Positions 52,865 to 62,079 are shown, numbered from the stretch's first letter. The stretch: 64,000 bases of DNA from Peribacillus frigoritolerans_B (GCF_044762665.1 NZ_JBIWES010000008.1:1-64000); one strand, 5' to 3'. The notes: a model not told the origin generated them from the letters alone. A program made the numbers and translations.

Positions 52865-53763
52865 ATCATTTTCCCCTTCCTTTTCAAGAACTCGCCTTGA
52901 ATCAATAGTCCCAGTGCATTCGCTAATATTTGACCAGCTGTTTTCGGGGCAACTATGCCCGGTAGGCTCGGTGCCAACAGCGCCTTGATTCCCCTTTTTT
53001 CAGCGTAACGAAAGTCAGTCCCCCCCGGTTTTGAAGCAAGGTCGATGATTAATGTATGAACGGGCATATTAGCTATGACTTTTGCGGTAATTATCGGAAA
53101 AGGGATCGTATTGATGCATATATCAACATCTTTCATTTCTGCAGCAAGGTCATTTAAATGAAAAGGGGCTAATGCCATTTCACTGATCCTCGCAATATCT
53201 TCGCTTTTTCTTGCCCCCACCTTCACTTTTGCTCCAAGTGCATGGAATGACCGGGCTACACTCATCCCGACCCTTCCCAGCCCGAGAACGGCTACATTCG
53301 ATCCATGGATAGTAAAATCCGTATGTTGAATGGCCATCATGATTGCACCCTCAACAGTGGGAATCGAATTATAAATAGCCACATCATCACGTTCGAACAA
53401 TAAAACGAGTTTGCGATCCACTTTCTTGAATATCTCATCAAGGTAATCGTTACTGATTCCTGCATAAAAAGTGCAATGTGCCGGGGTATTTTTTATCATT
53501 TCTTCAGTCAAAACAACCTCTTCACTGGAAAAGATCGTTTCTACTTTCCCATCTGAATCCGTGCCCCGGACAGGTAAAATAACTGAATCTAATTCCTTGA
53601 AGTTTATATCTTCCATTTTTTCCTTAACCGCTCCGGTAAAAGCATGGTCGAGCTGTTCAAAACCTACCAATAATAGCTTTGCATCAAGCTCCGTCAGTTT
53701 ACGGACAACTTCAAGCTGACGCGCATCTCCACCAATTACAGCGATTTGCATGCCTGTGAGCAT
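52861..53763 (-). CDS. spoVFA: Dipicolinate synthase subunit A
   Basis: The 300-residue NAD(P)-binding subunit begins MLTGMQIAVIGGDARQLE and contains HGSNVAVLGLGRVGMSVA, the main Rossmann loop. It ends with the conserved PGIVAPKTAGQILAN. The frame is open to 53835, but the ATG at 53763 has AAGAAGGTG upstream and matches the known SpoVFA start. Confidence 0.96.
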   Translation of the reverse strand: MLTGMQIAVIGGDARQLEVVRKLTELDAKLLLVGFEQLDHAFTGAVKEKMEDINFKELDSVILPVRGTDSDGKVETIFSSEEVVLTEEMIKNTPAHCTFYAGISNDYLDEIFKKVDRKLVLLFERDDVAIYNSIPTVEGAIMMAIQHTDFTIHGSNVAVLGLGRVGMSVARSFHALGAKVKVGARKSEDIARISEMALAPFHLNDLAAEMKDVDICINTIPFPIITAKVIANMPVHTLIIDLASKPGGTDFRYAEKRGIKALLAPSLPGIVAPKTAGQILANALGLLIQGEFLKRKGKMI

Positions 53764-53910
53764 TAAAACCGTCACCTTCTTTATATAAAAGATCCTAAAC
53801 ATTCCTTGCCTCATGATAATTCCTTCAGGAAGCAATTCGGTTTTTGCTACATTCTCTAGTTACCCTGCCATCTTATGTTTTTACTTAAAAAACGGTGATA
53901 AGAAAAGAAA

Positions 53911-53942
53911 AAACGCCATAGCTATAACCAGCTAAGGCGTTT
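53911..53942 (-). terminator. Terminator between ymxH and spoVFA
   Basis: AAACGCC-TAGCT pairs with AGCTA-GGCGTTT, with mismatches inside, and is followed on the minus strand by TTTTTTC. It isolates the sporulation operon spoVFAB from ymxH. Confidence 0.8.
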
Positions 53943-53989
53943 GCTTGAGTGCATTTCGAGAAGTTCCATGGAGAATGGCACGAGCTTCA

Positions 53990-54259
53990 TTATCCGTCCA
54001 TTTGCTCTCCGTCTTTAAGTGAAAGTCCTTCCTGAAAATCAATGATGACCATATCAGCACCGATTTTTTTTATATGTTCCCATGGCACTCTTATTTCACT
54101 GCCATTCCTTAAAAGGCCGAACCATTTGACAGATGGGATGATCAACGAGGTAATTTGTCCAGTTTCATCTATTTCCAAATCCGTCTGACCAAGGATTCCT
54201 AATCTTTCCGCCCTATTCACATCGACTATTTCCTTACCGCTCAGTTCACTTAACCTCAA
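53990..54259 (-). CDS. ymxH: PRC-barrel protein YmxH
   Basis: The 89-residue protein starts MRLSELSGKEIVDVNRAERLG, a PRC-barrel of the YlmC/YmxH family. It lies between mlpA and spoVFA as in B. subtilis. Function unknown; family members are sporulation-associated. Confidence 0.9.
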   Translation of the reverse strand: MRLSELSGKEIVDVNRAERLGILGQTDLEIDETGQITSLIIPSVKWFGLLRNGSEIRVPWEHIKKIGADMVIIDFQEGLSLKDGEQMDG

Positions 54260-54368
54260 ATTTGGTTCCCCCTTTTTCGCCTTCTATTCAATCTATATCC
54301 GAAAAAGGTAAACTTAGAAGGCATTTATCCAAATATTGTCCATGATACTGGACCCTCACTCCTTCAAA

Positions 54369-54413
54369 AAAAAGCCTGACCTCCCCTTAATAAAAGGAAG
54401 GTCCAGACTTTTT
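54369..54413 (-). terminator. Terminator of mlpA
   Basis: AAAAAGCCTGACCT pairs with AGGTCCAGACTTTTT with two mismatches, extended inside by CCTT/AAGG. It lies 6 bp beyond the mlpA stop. Confidence 0.85.
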
Positions 54414-54418
54414 CGTAA

Positions 54419-55645
54419 TTATTTGTCCCAGTTTTCCAGCGGGCTCACTAATGACAAGGAATGTTTCGTAAAGATCTGATTAGCCAATTCATTGACGGTA
54501 TCCTCTGTCACTTCGTCAATCTTGATGATGATATCATCTAGTGAACGGTGCTCACCCAACATAAGCTCATTTTTTCCGTTCCGGCTCATGCGGCTATTCG
54601 TGCTTTCAAGGCTGAGCATCAAGCTTCCTTTAAGCTGCTCTTTACTATTCCGTAATTCCTTTTCCGTTATGCCATCCCTTTTTAAAGTATCCAATGTTTC
54701 CTGAATGGTTTCATACAGGCTGTCAAGCTGATTTGTGCCTGTCCCCCCATATACTGTCACCATACCGCTATCTTGATAGCTGGAATGATAAGAGTAAACG
54801 GAATAGGCTAGGCCGCGTTGCTCCCTGACGTCCTGGAATAGGCGGCTGCTCATGCTTCCTCCAAGAATATTATTCAAGGTAATCAGGCTGTATGTTTTAT
54901 CATTGCCGATTTCCAATCCGTTATAACCTAGGCATAAGTGAGCTTGTTCCGTATCTTTTTTACGGGTGATCCTATTTTCATGGAAGGAAGGTTTGACCAA
55001 TTCAAGACGGTCTTTCCCTCCTTGATACGAGCCAAAGTAGCTTTCGACTTCCTTGATCAATTTTTCATCCACATTCCCAGCAATGGACACGACTACTTTA
55101 TCGGGTGTATACATGTCATGGACGTATTTTTTTAATGTATCACTATTGAAAGTTTCAAGCGTATTTTCCGTCCCTAGTATTGGATAACCAAGGGGGTGAT
55201 TTTCATATACCGCCTTGCTTAAAAGGTCATGGACAATGTCATCGGGTGTGTCTTCGTACATTTTGATTTCTTCATAGACGACATTTTTTTCTTTTTTCAA
55301 TTCTTCCCCATCAAATGTTGAGTTGAAGAACATATCAGCAAGGATTTCAAGCGCATAACTTGCATGGTTATCCATTACTTTAGCATAATAGCATGTATAT
55401 TCTTTTGAAGTGAATGCATTCACCTGTCCACCAATACTATCGAACGACTCGGCAATTTCACGCGCATTTCTCGTAGTTGTCCCTTTGAAGAACATATGCT
55501 CCAGGAAATGTGAAACCCCATTCAATTCTGGTGTTTCATTTCTTGAACCTGTTTTGATCCATACTCCAATTGCTGCTGAACGTACAGTTGGAATATTTTC
55601 CAATACAATTCTAACTCCATTTTGACACGTGTATTTCTTAATCAA
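54419..55645 (-). CDS. mlpA: M16-family zinc protease MlpA (YmxG)
   Basis: The 408-residue peptidase has HFLEHMFFKG at about 47-56 and the distal Glu in VVYEEIKMYED, so it is an active M16 enzyme like the mitochondrial processing peptidase beta subunit. It starts at TTG (55645) with GGGAGG upstream. In B. subtilis its position after ylxY and before ymxH is the same. Its substrate is not established. Confidence 0.94.
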   Translation of the reverse strand: MIKKYTCQNGVRIVLENIPTVRSAAIGVWIKTGSRNETPELNGVSHFLEHMFFKGTTTRNAREIAESFDSIGGQVNAFTSKEYTCYYAKVMDNHASYALEILADMFFNSTFDGEELKKEKNVVYEEIKMYEDTPDDIVHDLLSKAVYENHPLGYPILGTENTLETFNSDTLKKYVHDMYTPDKVVVSIAGNVDEKLIKEVESYFGSYQGGKDRLELVKPSFHENRITRKKDTEQAHLCLGYNGLEIGNDKTYSLITLNNILGGSMSSRLFQDVREQRGLAYSVYSYHSSYQDSGMVTVYGGTGTNQLDSLYETIQETLDTLKRDGITEKELRNSKEQLKGSLMLSLESTNSRMSRNGKNELMLGEHRSLDDIIIKIDEVTEDTVNELANQIFTKHSLSLVSPLENWDK

Positions 55646-55691
55646 CTAACATTCCTCCCAATCATTCTATGCTGCTATCGTTACTAATACA

Positions 55692-56651
55692 TTATGGATT
55701 CGATCGCTCTTCATCTACTGCTTCCGAAATGGTAACAACATCTAAATCTTTCTTTTTTATTTCAATTATTAACGTTTCCAATGATTTTGCAGTAGATTCA
55801 GTCGGATGCATCAATATAAATGCTCCAGGGTGTACCTTAGAAAGCACTCTTTGTTGAAGGACTTCAGGGCTTGGCTTTTGCCAGTCGATCGTATCCACAC
55901 TCCACATGGCGGTCTCCATACCGAAAGAATCCGCGATTTTCACCGTTTCATCCCGGTAGCTTCCACTTGGCGGTGCGAACCATTTCATTTTCAAACCTGT
56001 CACCGCTTCAATGACTTCATTCGTTTTGCGAATTTCCTCACGTGTAGCTTGTGCGGATATGTTTTTCATATCTGGATGTGAATAAGAATGATTTCCAATT
56101 TCATGCCCGCCACCCTTAATCATCTTGGCCAATTCAGGATTTTTCTTGGTCCAATTACCTTCAAGGAAAAAAGTGGCCTTGACATTATTCTTTTTTAACA
56201 CGGCCAACATATCTTGTAAGTATTCATTCCCCCAGGCCACATTGATTAAAAATGAAACAACTGGCTTTTCGGGATGGGCCCGGTAAATGGGAGCCGGATC
56301 CAGATCCTCCATATGTATCTTTGCAGGGACCTGCTGAAATACCAGCTTATCCTTATCGAACACGCCCTCCTTCTTCATGGCTTTATACGAATCATCAATA
56401 TTTACTTTCAGGCCGTTATATGCAGGAACGGTTTTCCAAACAGAATCTATTCGTGCATCCTGTGGTGCAATCTCATATTTTTTTGTTGATTCTTTTATTT
56501 GTAAAAGAAGCTCGTCTTCTTGCTTCATTGAAGCAACTGAATCATCGGTTAATTGGGTCAGATAAATTTGTGTATATGGATTTTGCACTAATAACCATGA
56601 TATACCTGCAATGGCACTTATCGCAACTATCTGCTTCCATTTATTATTCAT
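55692..56651 (-). CDS. ylxY: YlxY, polysaccharide-deacetylase family protein with altered active site
   Basis: The 319-residue secreted or membrane-anchored protein has an N-terminal hydrophobic helix (IVAISAIAGISWLLV) and a NodB-homology domain from about residue 125. The metal motif HSYSHPD, PPSGSYRDE and the late HPTES are present. Where active deacetylases have TFDDG, this one has SFLINVAWG, so the catalytic Asp pair is missing. The B. subtilis homologue lies in the same place. It may be a binding protein or use another residue. Confidence 0.9.
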   Translation of the reverse strand: MNNKWKQIVAISAIAGISWLLVQNPYTQIYLTQLTDDSVASMKQEDELLLQIKESTKKYEIAPQDARIDSVWKTVPAYNGLKVNIDDSYKAMKKEGVFDKDKLVFQQVPAKIHMEDLDPAPIYRAHPEKPVVSFLINVAWGNEYLQDMLAVLKKNNVKATFFLEGNWTKKNPELAKMIKGGGHEIGNHSYSHPDMKNISAQATREEIRKTNEVIEAVTGLKMKWFAPPSGSYRDETVKIADSFGMETAMWSVDTIDWQKPSPEVLQQRVLSKVHPGAFILMHPTESTAKSLETLIIEIKKKDLDVVTISEAVDEERSNP

Positions 56652-56757
56652 TTTTTACGCCCCCTTCATACCAAAATGTATGAAGAAAACGGACAAGGTA
56701 GAACATGACATCCTTTTAACGCCATTCGTACTATGGATATTCCAATACCTTTAAACA

Positions 56758-56794
56758 AAAAAAGCATGCAGATTCACAAGGAATCGCATGCCGG
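56758..56794 (-). terminator. Terminator of pnp
   Basis: GCATGC (56765-56770) and GATTC pair with GAATC and GCATGC (56787-56792), followed on the minus strand by TTTTTTTG. Confidence 0.85.
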
Positions 56795-56808
56795 ATTTTC
56801 ATATTTCA

Positions 56809-58926
56809 TTACGATTGAGAAGGGTTTGCTGCCTCTTTTTGCTCTTTCAAGACTGCTTTACGGGAAAGGTTTACCCTTCCTTGCTTATCGATCTCAGTAA
56901 CTTTGACCAATAATTCATCGCCAAGTGAAACGACATCTTCCACTTTTCCGACTCTTTCTTCAGCCAGTTCAGAAATATGTACCAAACCGTCTTTACCATT
57001 GAAGATTTCAACGAAGGCACCGAACTTTTCGATACGTTTAACTTTACCTAAGTATAGTTCGCCCACTACGACTTCACGTACGATATCCTCAATGATTTTC
57101 TTCGCTTTTTGGATCATTGGTTCATCAGTAGAAGATATGAATACCGTTCCATCTTGTTCGATGTCGATTTTCACCCCAGTTTCTTCAATGATTTTGTTGA
57201 TATGTTTTCCGCTCGGCCCAATGACATCACGGATCTTATCCGGATTGATGGACATTGTAACGATTTTTGGGGCATATTTGGATAACTGCTCACGCGGTTG
57301 ATTGATTGTTGACATCATTGATTCCAAAATGTGCATCCGGCCATGTTTGGCTTGAAGTAATGCTTCTTCAAGAATCTCTCTTGAAAGTCCCTCAATCTTA
57401 ATATCCATTTGTAGGGCAGTAACACCTTTTGAAGTCCCTGCGACTTTAAAGTCCATGTCTCCCAGATGATCTTCCATACCTTGAATATCCGTTAAGATTG
57501 TATAGTGCTCACCTGTTTTGACAAGTCCCATGGCAATACCGGCAACTGGAGCTTTCAATGGAACACCGGCATCCATCATTGCCAAAGTGCTTGCACAGAT
57601 ACTTGCTTGTGAAGTTGAACCGTTCGATTCAAGGACTTCCGAAACAAGTCTGATTGTATATGGGAAGTCTTTATCGTTTGGAATGACAGGCTCCAATGCT
57701 CTTTCTCCAAGTGCACCATGACCGATTTCACGGCGTCCTGCCCCACGGATAGGACCGGTTTCACCTACACTGAAATGCGGGAAATTATAGTGATGCATAA
57801 AACGTTTTGACTCTTCGGTTCCAAGTCCGTCCAGAATCTGCACATCACCAAGTGCACCTAATGTACAGATGGATAGCGCTTGGGTTTGTCCGCGCGTGAA
57901 CAATCCGGAACCATGTGTACGGGGCAGAATGGTGACTTCAGATGATAATGGTCTGATTTCGTCAGGGTTACGGCCATCCGGGCGCACTTTTTCTTCCGTG
58001 ATCAAACGGCGGACTTCGGATTTGACCAATTTATTCAGGATTTCTTTGATTTGCTTTAATTTTTCTTCATCAGCTTCTTCTTCATAATGAACCAACACAC
58101 GATCTTTTACTTCTTTGATCGCGTCTTCACGAGCATGTTTTTCCTGAACTTGTACAGCTTTGTTCAAGTCTGCTTCACATAGGCCTTTCACTTCTGCTTC
58201 CAGTACCGCATCCACTTGGTATAAAGTGACCTGCATTTTTTCCTTGCCGATTTCAGCAACGATTTTCTCTTGGAATGCAATGATTTTCTTGATTTCATCA
58301 TGTCCAAACATGATTGCTTCAAGCATGGTTTCCTCTGGTACTTCATTTGCTCCGGCTTCAACCATGTTGATAGCATCTTTAGTGCCGGCAACCGTCAGAT
58401 TGATGTCACTTTTAGCTAGTTGGTCAACAGTAGGGTTAATAATGAATTCATTATTGATTCTCCCCACTACAACTCCAGCAATCGGACCTTCGAACGGAAT
58501 ATCGGAAACTGAAAGTGCAAGGGAAGAACCTAGCATGGCTGCCATTTCCGTAGAGCAATCTTGATCGACACTCATGACCATGCTGATGATCTGAACATCG
58601 TTCCTAAAGCCATCGGCGAAAAGCGGACGGATTGGACGATCGATTAAACGGCTTGCAAGAATTGCCCTTTCACTCGGTCTCCCTTCACGTTTGATGAAGC
58701 CTCCCGGAATTTTACCGACTGCATAAAGTCTTTCCTCGTAGTTGACTGTCAAAGGAAAGAAGTCAACATTTCTAGGTTCTTTCGAAGCTGTCGCGGTACT
58801 TAATACAGCAGTTTCTCCATAACGGACTAAAACTGCCCCGTTCGCTTGTTTGGCTAATTGCCCTATCTCTACCGTTACATTACGGCCGGCCCAGTCAAAT
58901 GAATACGTATGTTTTTCCTGTCCCAT
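56809..58926 (-). CDS. pnp: Polyribonucleotide nucleotidyltransferase
   Basis: The 705-residue exoribonuclease degrades RNA 3' to 5' with phosphate. Two RNase PH domains (first with GGFIKREGRPS, second with RTHGSGLFTRGQTQ and catalytic TDIQGMEDHLGDMDFKVAG region), then a KH domain (IGPSGKHINKIIEETG) and a C-terminal S1 domain (GDELLVKVTEIDKQGRVNLS) are present. It lies downstream of rpsO, as in most Bacillaceae. Confidence 0.97.
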   Translation of the reverse strand: MGQEKHTYSFDWAGRNVTVEIGQLAKQANGAVLVRYGETAVLSTATASKEPRNVDFFPLTVNYEERLYAVGKIPGGFIKREGRPSERAILASRLIDRPIRPLFADGFRNDVQIISMVMSVDQDCSTEMAAMLGSSLALSVSDIPFEGPIAGVVVGRINNEFIINPTVDQLAKSDINLTVAGTKDAINMVEAGANEVPEETMLEAIMFGHDEIKKIIAFQEKIVAEIGKEKMQVTLYQVDAVLEAEVKGLCEADLNKAVQVQEKHAREDAIKEVKDRVLVHYEEEADEEKLKQIKEILNKLVKSEVRRLITEEKVRPDGRNPDEIRPLSSEVTILPRTHGSGLFTRGQTQALSICTLGALGDVQILDGLGTEESKRFMHHYNFPHFSVGETGPIRGAGRREIGHGALGERALEPVIPNDKDFPYTIRLVSEVLESNGSTSQASICASTLAMMDAGVPLKAPVAGIAMGLVKTGEHYTILTDIQGMEDHLGDMDFKVAGTSKGVTALQMDIKIEGLSREILEEALLQAKHGRMHILESMMSTINQPREQLSKYAPKIVTMSINPDKIRDVIGPSGKHINKIIEETGVKIDIEQDGTVFISSTDEPMIQKAKKIIEDIVREVVVGELYLGKVKRIEKFGAFVEIFNGKDGLVHISELAEERVGKVEDVVSLGDELLVKVTEIDKQGRVNLSRKAVLKEQKEAANPSQS

Positions 58927-59133
58927 TTATTAAACCCCTCTCTGAATCTTCACTTAGAGGCTTAGTTTACCTAAACCTGTATTGGATTAAATCATTTATA
59001 TGTGAAAGTAACTGAACTCAAGTTAAAACCAAACTATTCCTATTATGCACGAAAAAAACAAGCATTAACAGTAAAATGAATAAAAATTTCATTCATTTGA
59101 TTATGTATATCCTGATCATTTATAAATGGAAAA

Positions 59134-59155
59134 GGACCCGGCTCCTGCCGAGTCC
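59134..59155 (-). terminator. GC-rich hairpin in the rpsO-pnp gap
   Basis: GGAC-CGG C pairs with G CCG-GTCC (59134-59142 with 59147-59155, one mismatch) around TCCT and is followed on the minus strand by TTTTCC. It lies between the rpsO terminator and pnp. It may be a second terminator or a processing or attenuation structure in the pnp leader. Confidence 0.55.
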
Positions 59156-59216
59156 CAAGGACGAAGGCCCAGCCTTAAGTAGAAAACGTCCAAATCATTT
59201 GATTAACATCAAAAAA

Positions 59217-59232
59217 GCGGGAAATTTCCCGC
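59217..59232 (-). terminator. Terminator of rpsO
   Basis: The palindrome GCGGGAAATTTCCCGC is followed on the minus strand by TTTTTTG, 14 bp beyond the rpsO stop. Confidence 0.85.
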
Positions 59233-59245
59233 CTTCCTGAAAAAA

Positions 59246-59515
59246 TTATCTACGTAGACCTAATTTGTTAATTAGTGTACGGTAACGAGTAACGTCTTTG
59301 TTACGTAGGTAAGTTAAAAGATTACGACGTTTACCTACCATTTTTAGAAGACCGCGACGTGAATGGTGGTCTTTTTTGTGTGTGCGTAAGTGATCGTTCA
59401 AGTTGTTGATTTCTTCTGTTAATACTGCGATTTGAACTTCTGGAGATCCAGTGTCAGTATCGTGAGTTCTGAACTCAGCGATAAGTTCGTTTTTGCGTAC
59501 TTGTGTAATTGCCAT
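59246..59515 (-). CDS. rpsO: Ribosomal protein S15
   Basis: The 89-residue small-subunit protein starts MAITQVRKNELIAEFRTHD and has the 16S rRNA-binding helix region HLRTHKKDHHSRRGLLKMV. AGGAGG is spaced correctly from the ATG at 59515, so the longer frame to 59548 is not used. It has its own promoter and a structured leader. Confidence 0.98.
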   Translation of the reverse strand: MAITQVRKNELIAEFRTHDTDTGSPEVQIAVLTEEINNLNDHLRTHKKDHHSRRGLLKMVGKRRNLLTYLRNKDVTRYRTLINKLGLRR

Positions 59516-59558
59516 GTTAATATTCCTCCTAAAATTCTGTAAAATCACCTATTACCGA

Positions 59559-59582
59559 GCCAGCGTCGGAGTCTCGACTAGC
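59559..59582 (-). promoter_or_regulatory. Structured leader hairpin of rpsO mRNA, candidate S15 autoregulatory site
   Basis: In the roughly 90-nt leader, GCTA-GTCG pairs with CGAC-(GC)-TGGC around AGACTC, with a two-base bulge and a wobble pair. S15 commonly represses its own translation by binding leader helices that mimic its rRNA site; the structural classes differ between phyla. Assignment here is an inference from position and the fold. Confidence 0.4.
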
Positions 59583-59611
59583 CAAGCAATGGTTATTTTC
59601 ATACATACAAT

Positions 59612-59640
59612 AGAATACATGTTTTTCATTAAAATTGCAA
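59612..59640 (-). promoter_or_regulatory. Sigma-A type promoter of rpsO
   Basis: Read on the minus strand, TTGCAA (59640-59635) and TATTCT (59617-59612) are 17 bp apart. Transcription would start near 59605, giving a leader of about 90 nt. It lies directly after the ribC stop at 59652. Confidence 0.65.
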
Positions 59641-59651
59641 GTCTTGTCTTT

Positions 59652-60602
59652 TTAAGCTTCAAGCTTTGCAAAATAGGCTAATGCATTTTGCTTATCCGTT
59701 TCGATCTGAGCGACCAATGCTTCAAGTCCGGAAAATTTCTGCTCGCTCCGAAGTCTTGTATGCCATTCAACCGAAACCTGGTTGCCATAAATATCCCCCG
59801 AGAACTCCAAGGCATGAACCTCTACAGTTGGATATTCAGGTTTTTCGTCGTGGAACGTAGGTTTGTAACCGACATTGCAAACTCCATTATACCATTTACC
59901 GCTTATTTTGATCCTGACGGCATATACGCCTGCAGCAGGGAAGATATAATCGTCACTTACTTCAATATTAGCGGTGGGGAAACCCAGCTTCCTGCCCCGC
60001 TTTTCACCGTGAACGACATGACCTTTCGTTAAATAGCGTCGGCCTGCCAAATGATAAAAGTCGGAAAAGTTGCCATTTCCGAGAGTTTCCCTGATTCTTG
60101 TCGAGCTAACCTTTTCATCTTCAAGTGTCTGTTTTTCAACGACTGTCTGCGAAAATCTGCCCTGTGCGTAAACAGGCAAATCTTCCATCGACCCTTGACC
60201 ATAGCGACCGTATGAATAATCAAAGCCTGCAACTACATGACGGACATTCAGCCCGGCAATATATTCGTCAACGAACCGTTCCGGCAGTACCGAAGCAAAT
60301 TCCTTGCTGAAATGGACAATGAATAAATAATCGATCCCCATCGACTCTATGATATCCACCTTATCTTCAAGTGGAGTGATATAGCGGATATTTTCCGTTT
60401 TCCTACCCAGTACTGCTGAAGGATGCGGGTCAAATGTCATGACTGCTGACTTAAGATTCATTTCATCGGCTTTTTGCTTGGCGGTTTGAATAACAATCTG
60501 ATGACCTTTATGTATACCATCAAAAAATCCAAGCGCCATCACAAGCTCGGGAAAATCATCCGAATTAAATTGATGAGGATGCTCTATTGCGATCACTTTC
60601 AC
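59652..60602 (-). CDS. ribC: Bifunctional riboflavin kinase / FAD synthetase
   Basis: The 316-residue enzyme makes FMN and FAD from riboflavin. The N-terminal nucleotidyltransferase has GFFDGIHKGH (25-34) and later SSTRIRE. The C-terminal flavokinase has GHVVHGEKRGRKLGFPTANI with the conserved PTAN. In B. subtilis the gene is ribC, known elsewhere as ribF. It follows truB by 33 bp. Confidence 0.96.
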   Translation of the reverse strand: MKVIAIEHPHQFNSDDFPELVMALGFFDGIHKGHQIVIQTAKQKADEMNLKSAVMTFDPHPSAVLGRKTENIRYITPLEDKVDIIESMGIDYLFIVHFSKEFASVLPERFVDEYIAGLNVRHVVAGFDYSYGRYGQGSMEDLPVYAQGRFSQTVVEKQTLEDEKVSSTRIRETLGNGNFSDFYHLAGRRYLTKGHVVHGEKRGRKLGFPTANIEVSDDYIFPAAGVYAVRIKISGKWYNGVCNVGYKPTFHDEKPEYPTVEVHALEFSGDIYGNQVSVEWHTRLRSEQKFSGLEALVAQIETDKQNALAYFAKLEA

Positions 60603-60635
60603 CTTTCAATCTCCTCTTTCCGGCGGTAAAACGGT

Positions 60636-61556
60636 CTATATTTCTTGTGCCAATACTTTTACAGGTTTAATTAATCCCTCTTTTGTCGGGTGTATTTGAT
60701 AAATGGCAATGGCCTTATCTGCTGGATCGACCATCACAAAAGGCTTTCCTTTTTCAACAACAACATCCTTTGTTTGTTCCAATACCGCGCCGTTAAGTAC
60801 TTTCTTTGCTACTTTATCACTAATCTGAAATTTGGGCAAATGAAATAATCCCCGCTCCAAAGGCAACAGAAATTCTTCCGTTTGACCACTTTCCATGAAC
60901 TCTTCCACTTCAGCAAATGTAAAACAGTCCTCCTGCTTAAAACCTGCTGATTCAATACGTGTCAAGTCTGACATATGGGCAGGAAAACCCAGTTCTTCAC
61001 CTATCATGACTGCAAGCGTCCGAATATACGTCCCTTTGCTGCATTTTACGCGAAAACGAAAAGATATGGTTTCCCCTTTAAATTCAGAACGATCATCGAG
61101 GAGGGTGATATCATAGATGGTGACCTCCCTTGTCGGCCTCTCCACTTCTATCCCTGCACGGGCATATTCATATAATTTCTTACCGTTTACCTTTACCGCT
61201 GAAAACATCGGCGGGGTCTGTTCAATTTTCCCAGTCAATGATTCAAGAACTTCCAGAATCCGTTTACGCTGAATCACTTGATCAATCTTTTTCTCTTCGA
61301 CTTTTTCACCGCTTGCGTCTTCAGTCGTTGTTGAAAAACCAAGGGTCACTTCCCCTTCATACGCTTTACCGGCTTCTGTCAAATATTCAGCTATCTTTGT
61401 TGCCCTGCCAATACAAATAGGTAAAACCCCTGTTACATCAGGATCTAAAGTACCTGTGTGCCCAACCTTTTTTGTCTTTAAAATCTTTCTTAATTTAAAA
61501 ACACAATCATGGGATGTCAATCCCTTGGGTTTCCATAATGGAAGAATACCGTTCAC
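60636..61556 (-). CDS. truB: tRNA pseudouridine-55 synthase
   Basis: The 306-residue enzyme forms pseudouridine 55 in the T-loop of tRNAs. HTGTLDPDVTGVLP contains the catalytic Asp38. The start MNGILPLWKPKGLTSHD is typical, and a C-terminal PUA-like domain follows. A hairpin with T-run separates it from rbfA. Confidence 0.97.
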   Translation of the reverse strand: MNGILPLWKPKGLTSHDCVFKLRKILKTKKVGHTGTLDPDVTGVLPICIGRATKIAEYLTEAGKAYEGEVTLGFSTTTEDASGEKVEEKKIDQVIQRKRILEVLESLTGKIEQTPPMFSAVKVNGKKLYEYARAGIEVERPTREVTIYDITLLDDRSEFKGETISFRFRVKCSKGTYIRTLAVMIGEELGFPAHMSDLTRIESAGFKQEDCFTFAEVEEFMESGQTEEFLLPLERGLFHLPKFQISDKVAKKVLNGAVLEQTKDVVVEKGKPFVMVDPADKAIAIYQIHPTKEGLIKPVKVLAQEI

Positions 61557-61643
61557 GCTTTCACCTCATCTTTTATAAAACACCTTAAACTATTATGAAG
61601 CCCATTCCGAAAGGTGTTTTTCCTTTTTTCATATTCGGTTTTC

Positions 61644-61695
61644 AAAAAAAAGAGACCGACTTCAAGAAGTGCAAAGCACTTATTGAGTCGGCCTC
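61644..61695 (-). terminator. Terminator-like long hairpin between rbfA and truB
   Basis: GAGACCGACT (61652-61661) pairs with AGTCGGCCTC (61686-61695), one mismatch, and AAGTGC/GCACTT (61667-61672 with 61676-61681) closes the inner part. Eight T's follow on the minus strand. In B. subtilis rbfA and truB are in one long operon, so this may give partial termination. Confidence 0.75.
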
Positions 61696-61710
61696 CCTTT
61701 TACTGCTTGC

Positions 61711-62079
61711 TTATTCCTCGTCTTTTTCAGCCGGTTTATCCTCTGAATTGATTTGGGAAATCAACGACTCGATACGATTACCATAATCGACCGATTCATC
61801 AAATTCAAAAAACAGCTCAGGGGTTTTGCGCAGGCGGATTCGCTGCCCAATTTCTGAACGCATGAATCCTTTTGCCTTAGCTAGACCTTGCAGGGTTTTC
61901 TCCCTTTGTTCCTGGTCACCCAAAACGGAAATATAAACTGTTGCCTGTTGTAAATCGCCTGTAACCGCGACATCAGTCACTGTAACAAACCCGATTCTTG
62001 GATCTTTAATTTTTCGGCCGATAATTTCACTCAGCTCTTTTTTCATTTGTTCGCCAACACGATTTGAACGAAGGCTCAT
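61711..62079 (-). CDS. rbfA: 30S ribosome-binding factor RbfA
   Basis: The 122-residue KH-fold protein helps mature the 5' end of 16S rRNA. RSNRVGEQMKKELSEII at the start and FVTVTDVAVTGDLQQATVY are characteristic. An acidic tail (SEDKPAEKDEE) ends the protein. It follows ylxP by 17 bp. Confidence 0.96.
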   Translation of the reverse strand: MSLRSNRVGEQMKKELSEIIGRKIKDPRIGFVTVTDVAVTGDLQQATVYISVLGDQEQREKTLQGLAKAKGFMRSEIGQRIRLRKTPELFFEFDESVDYGNRIESLISQINSEDKPAEKDEE

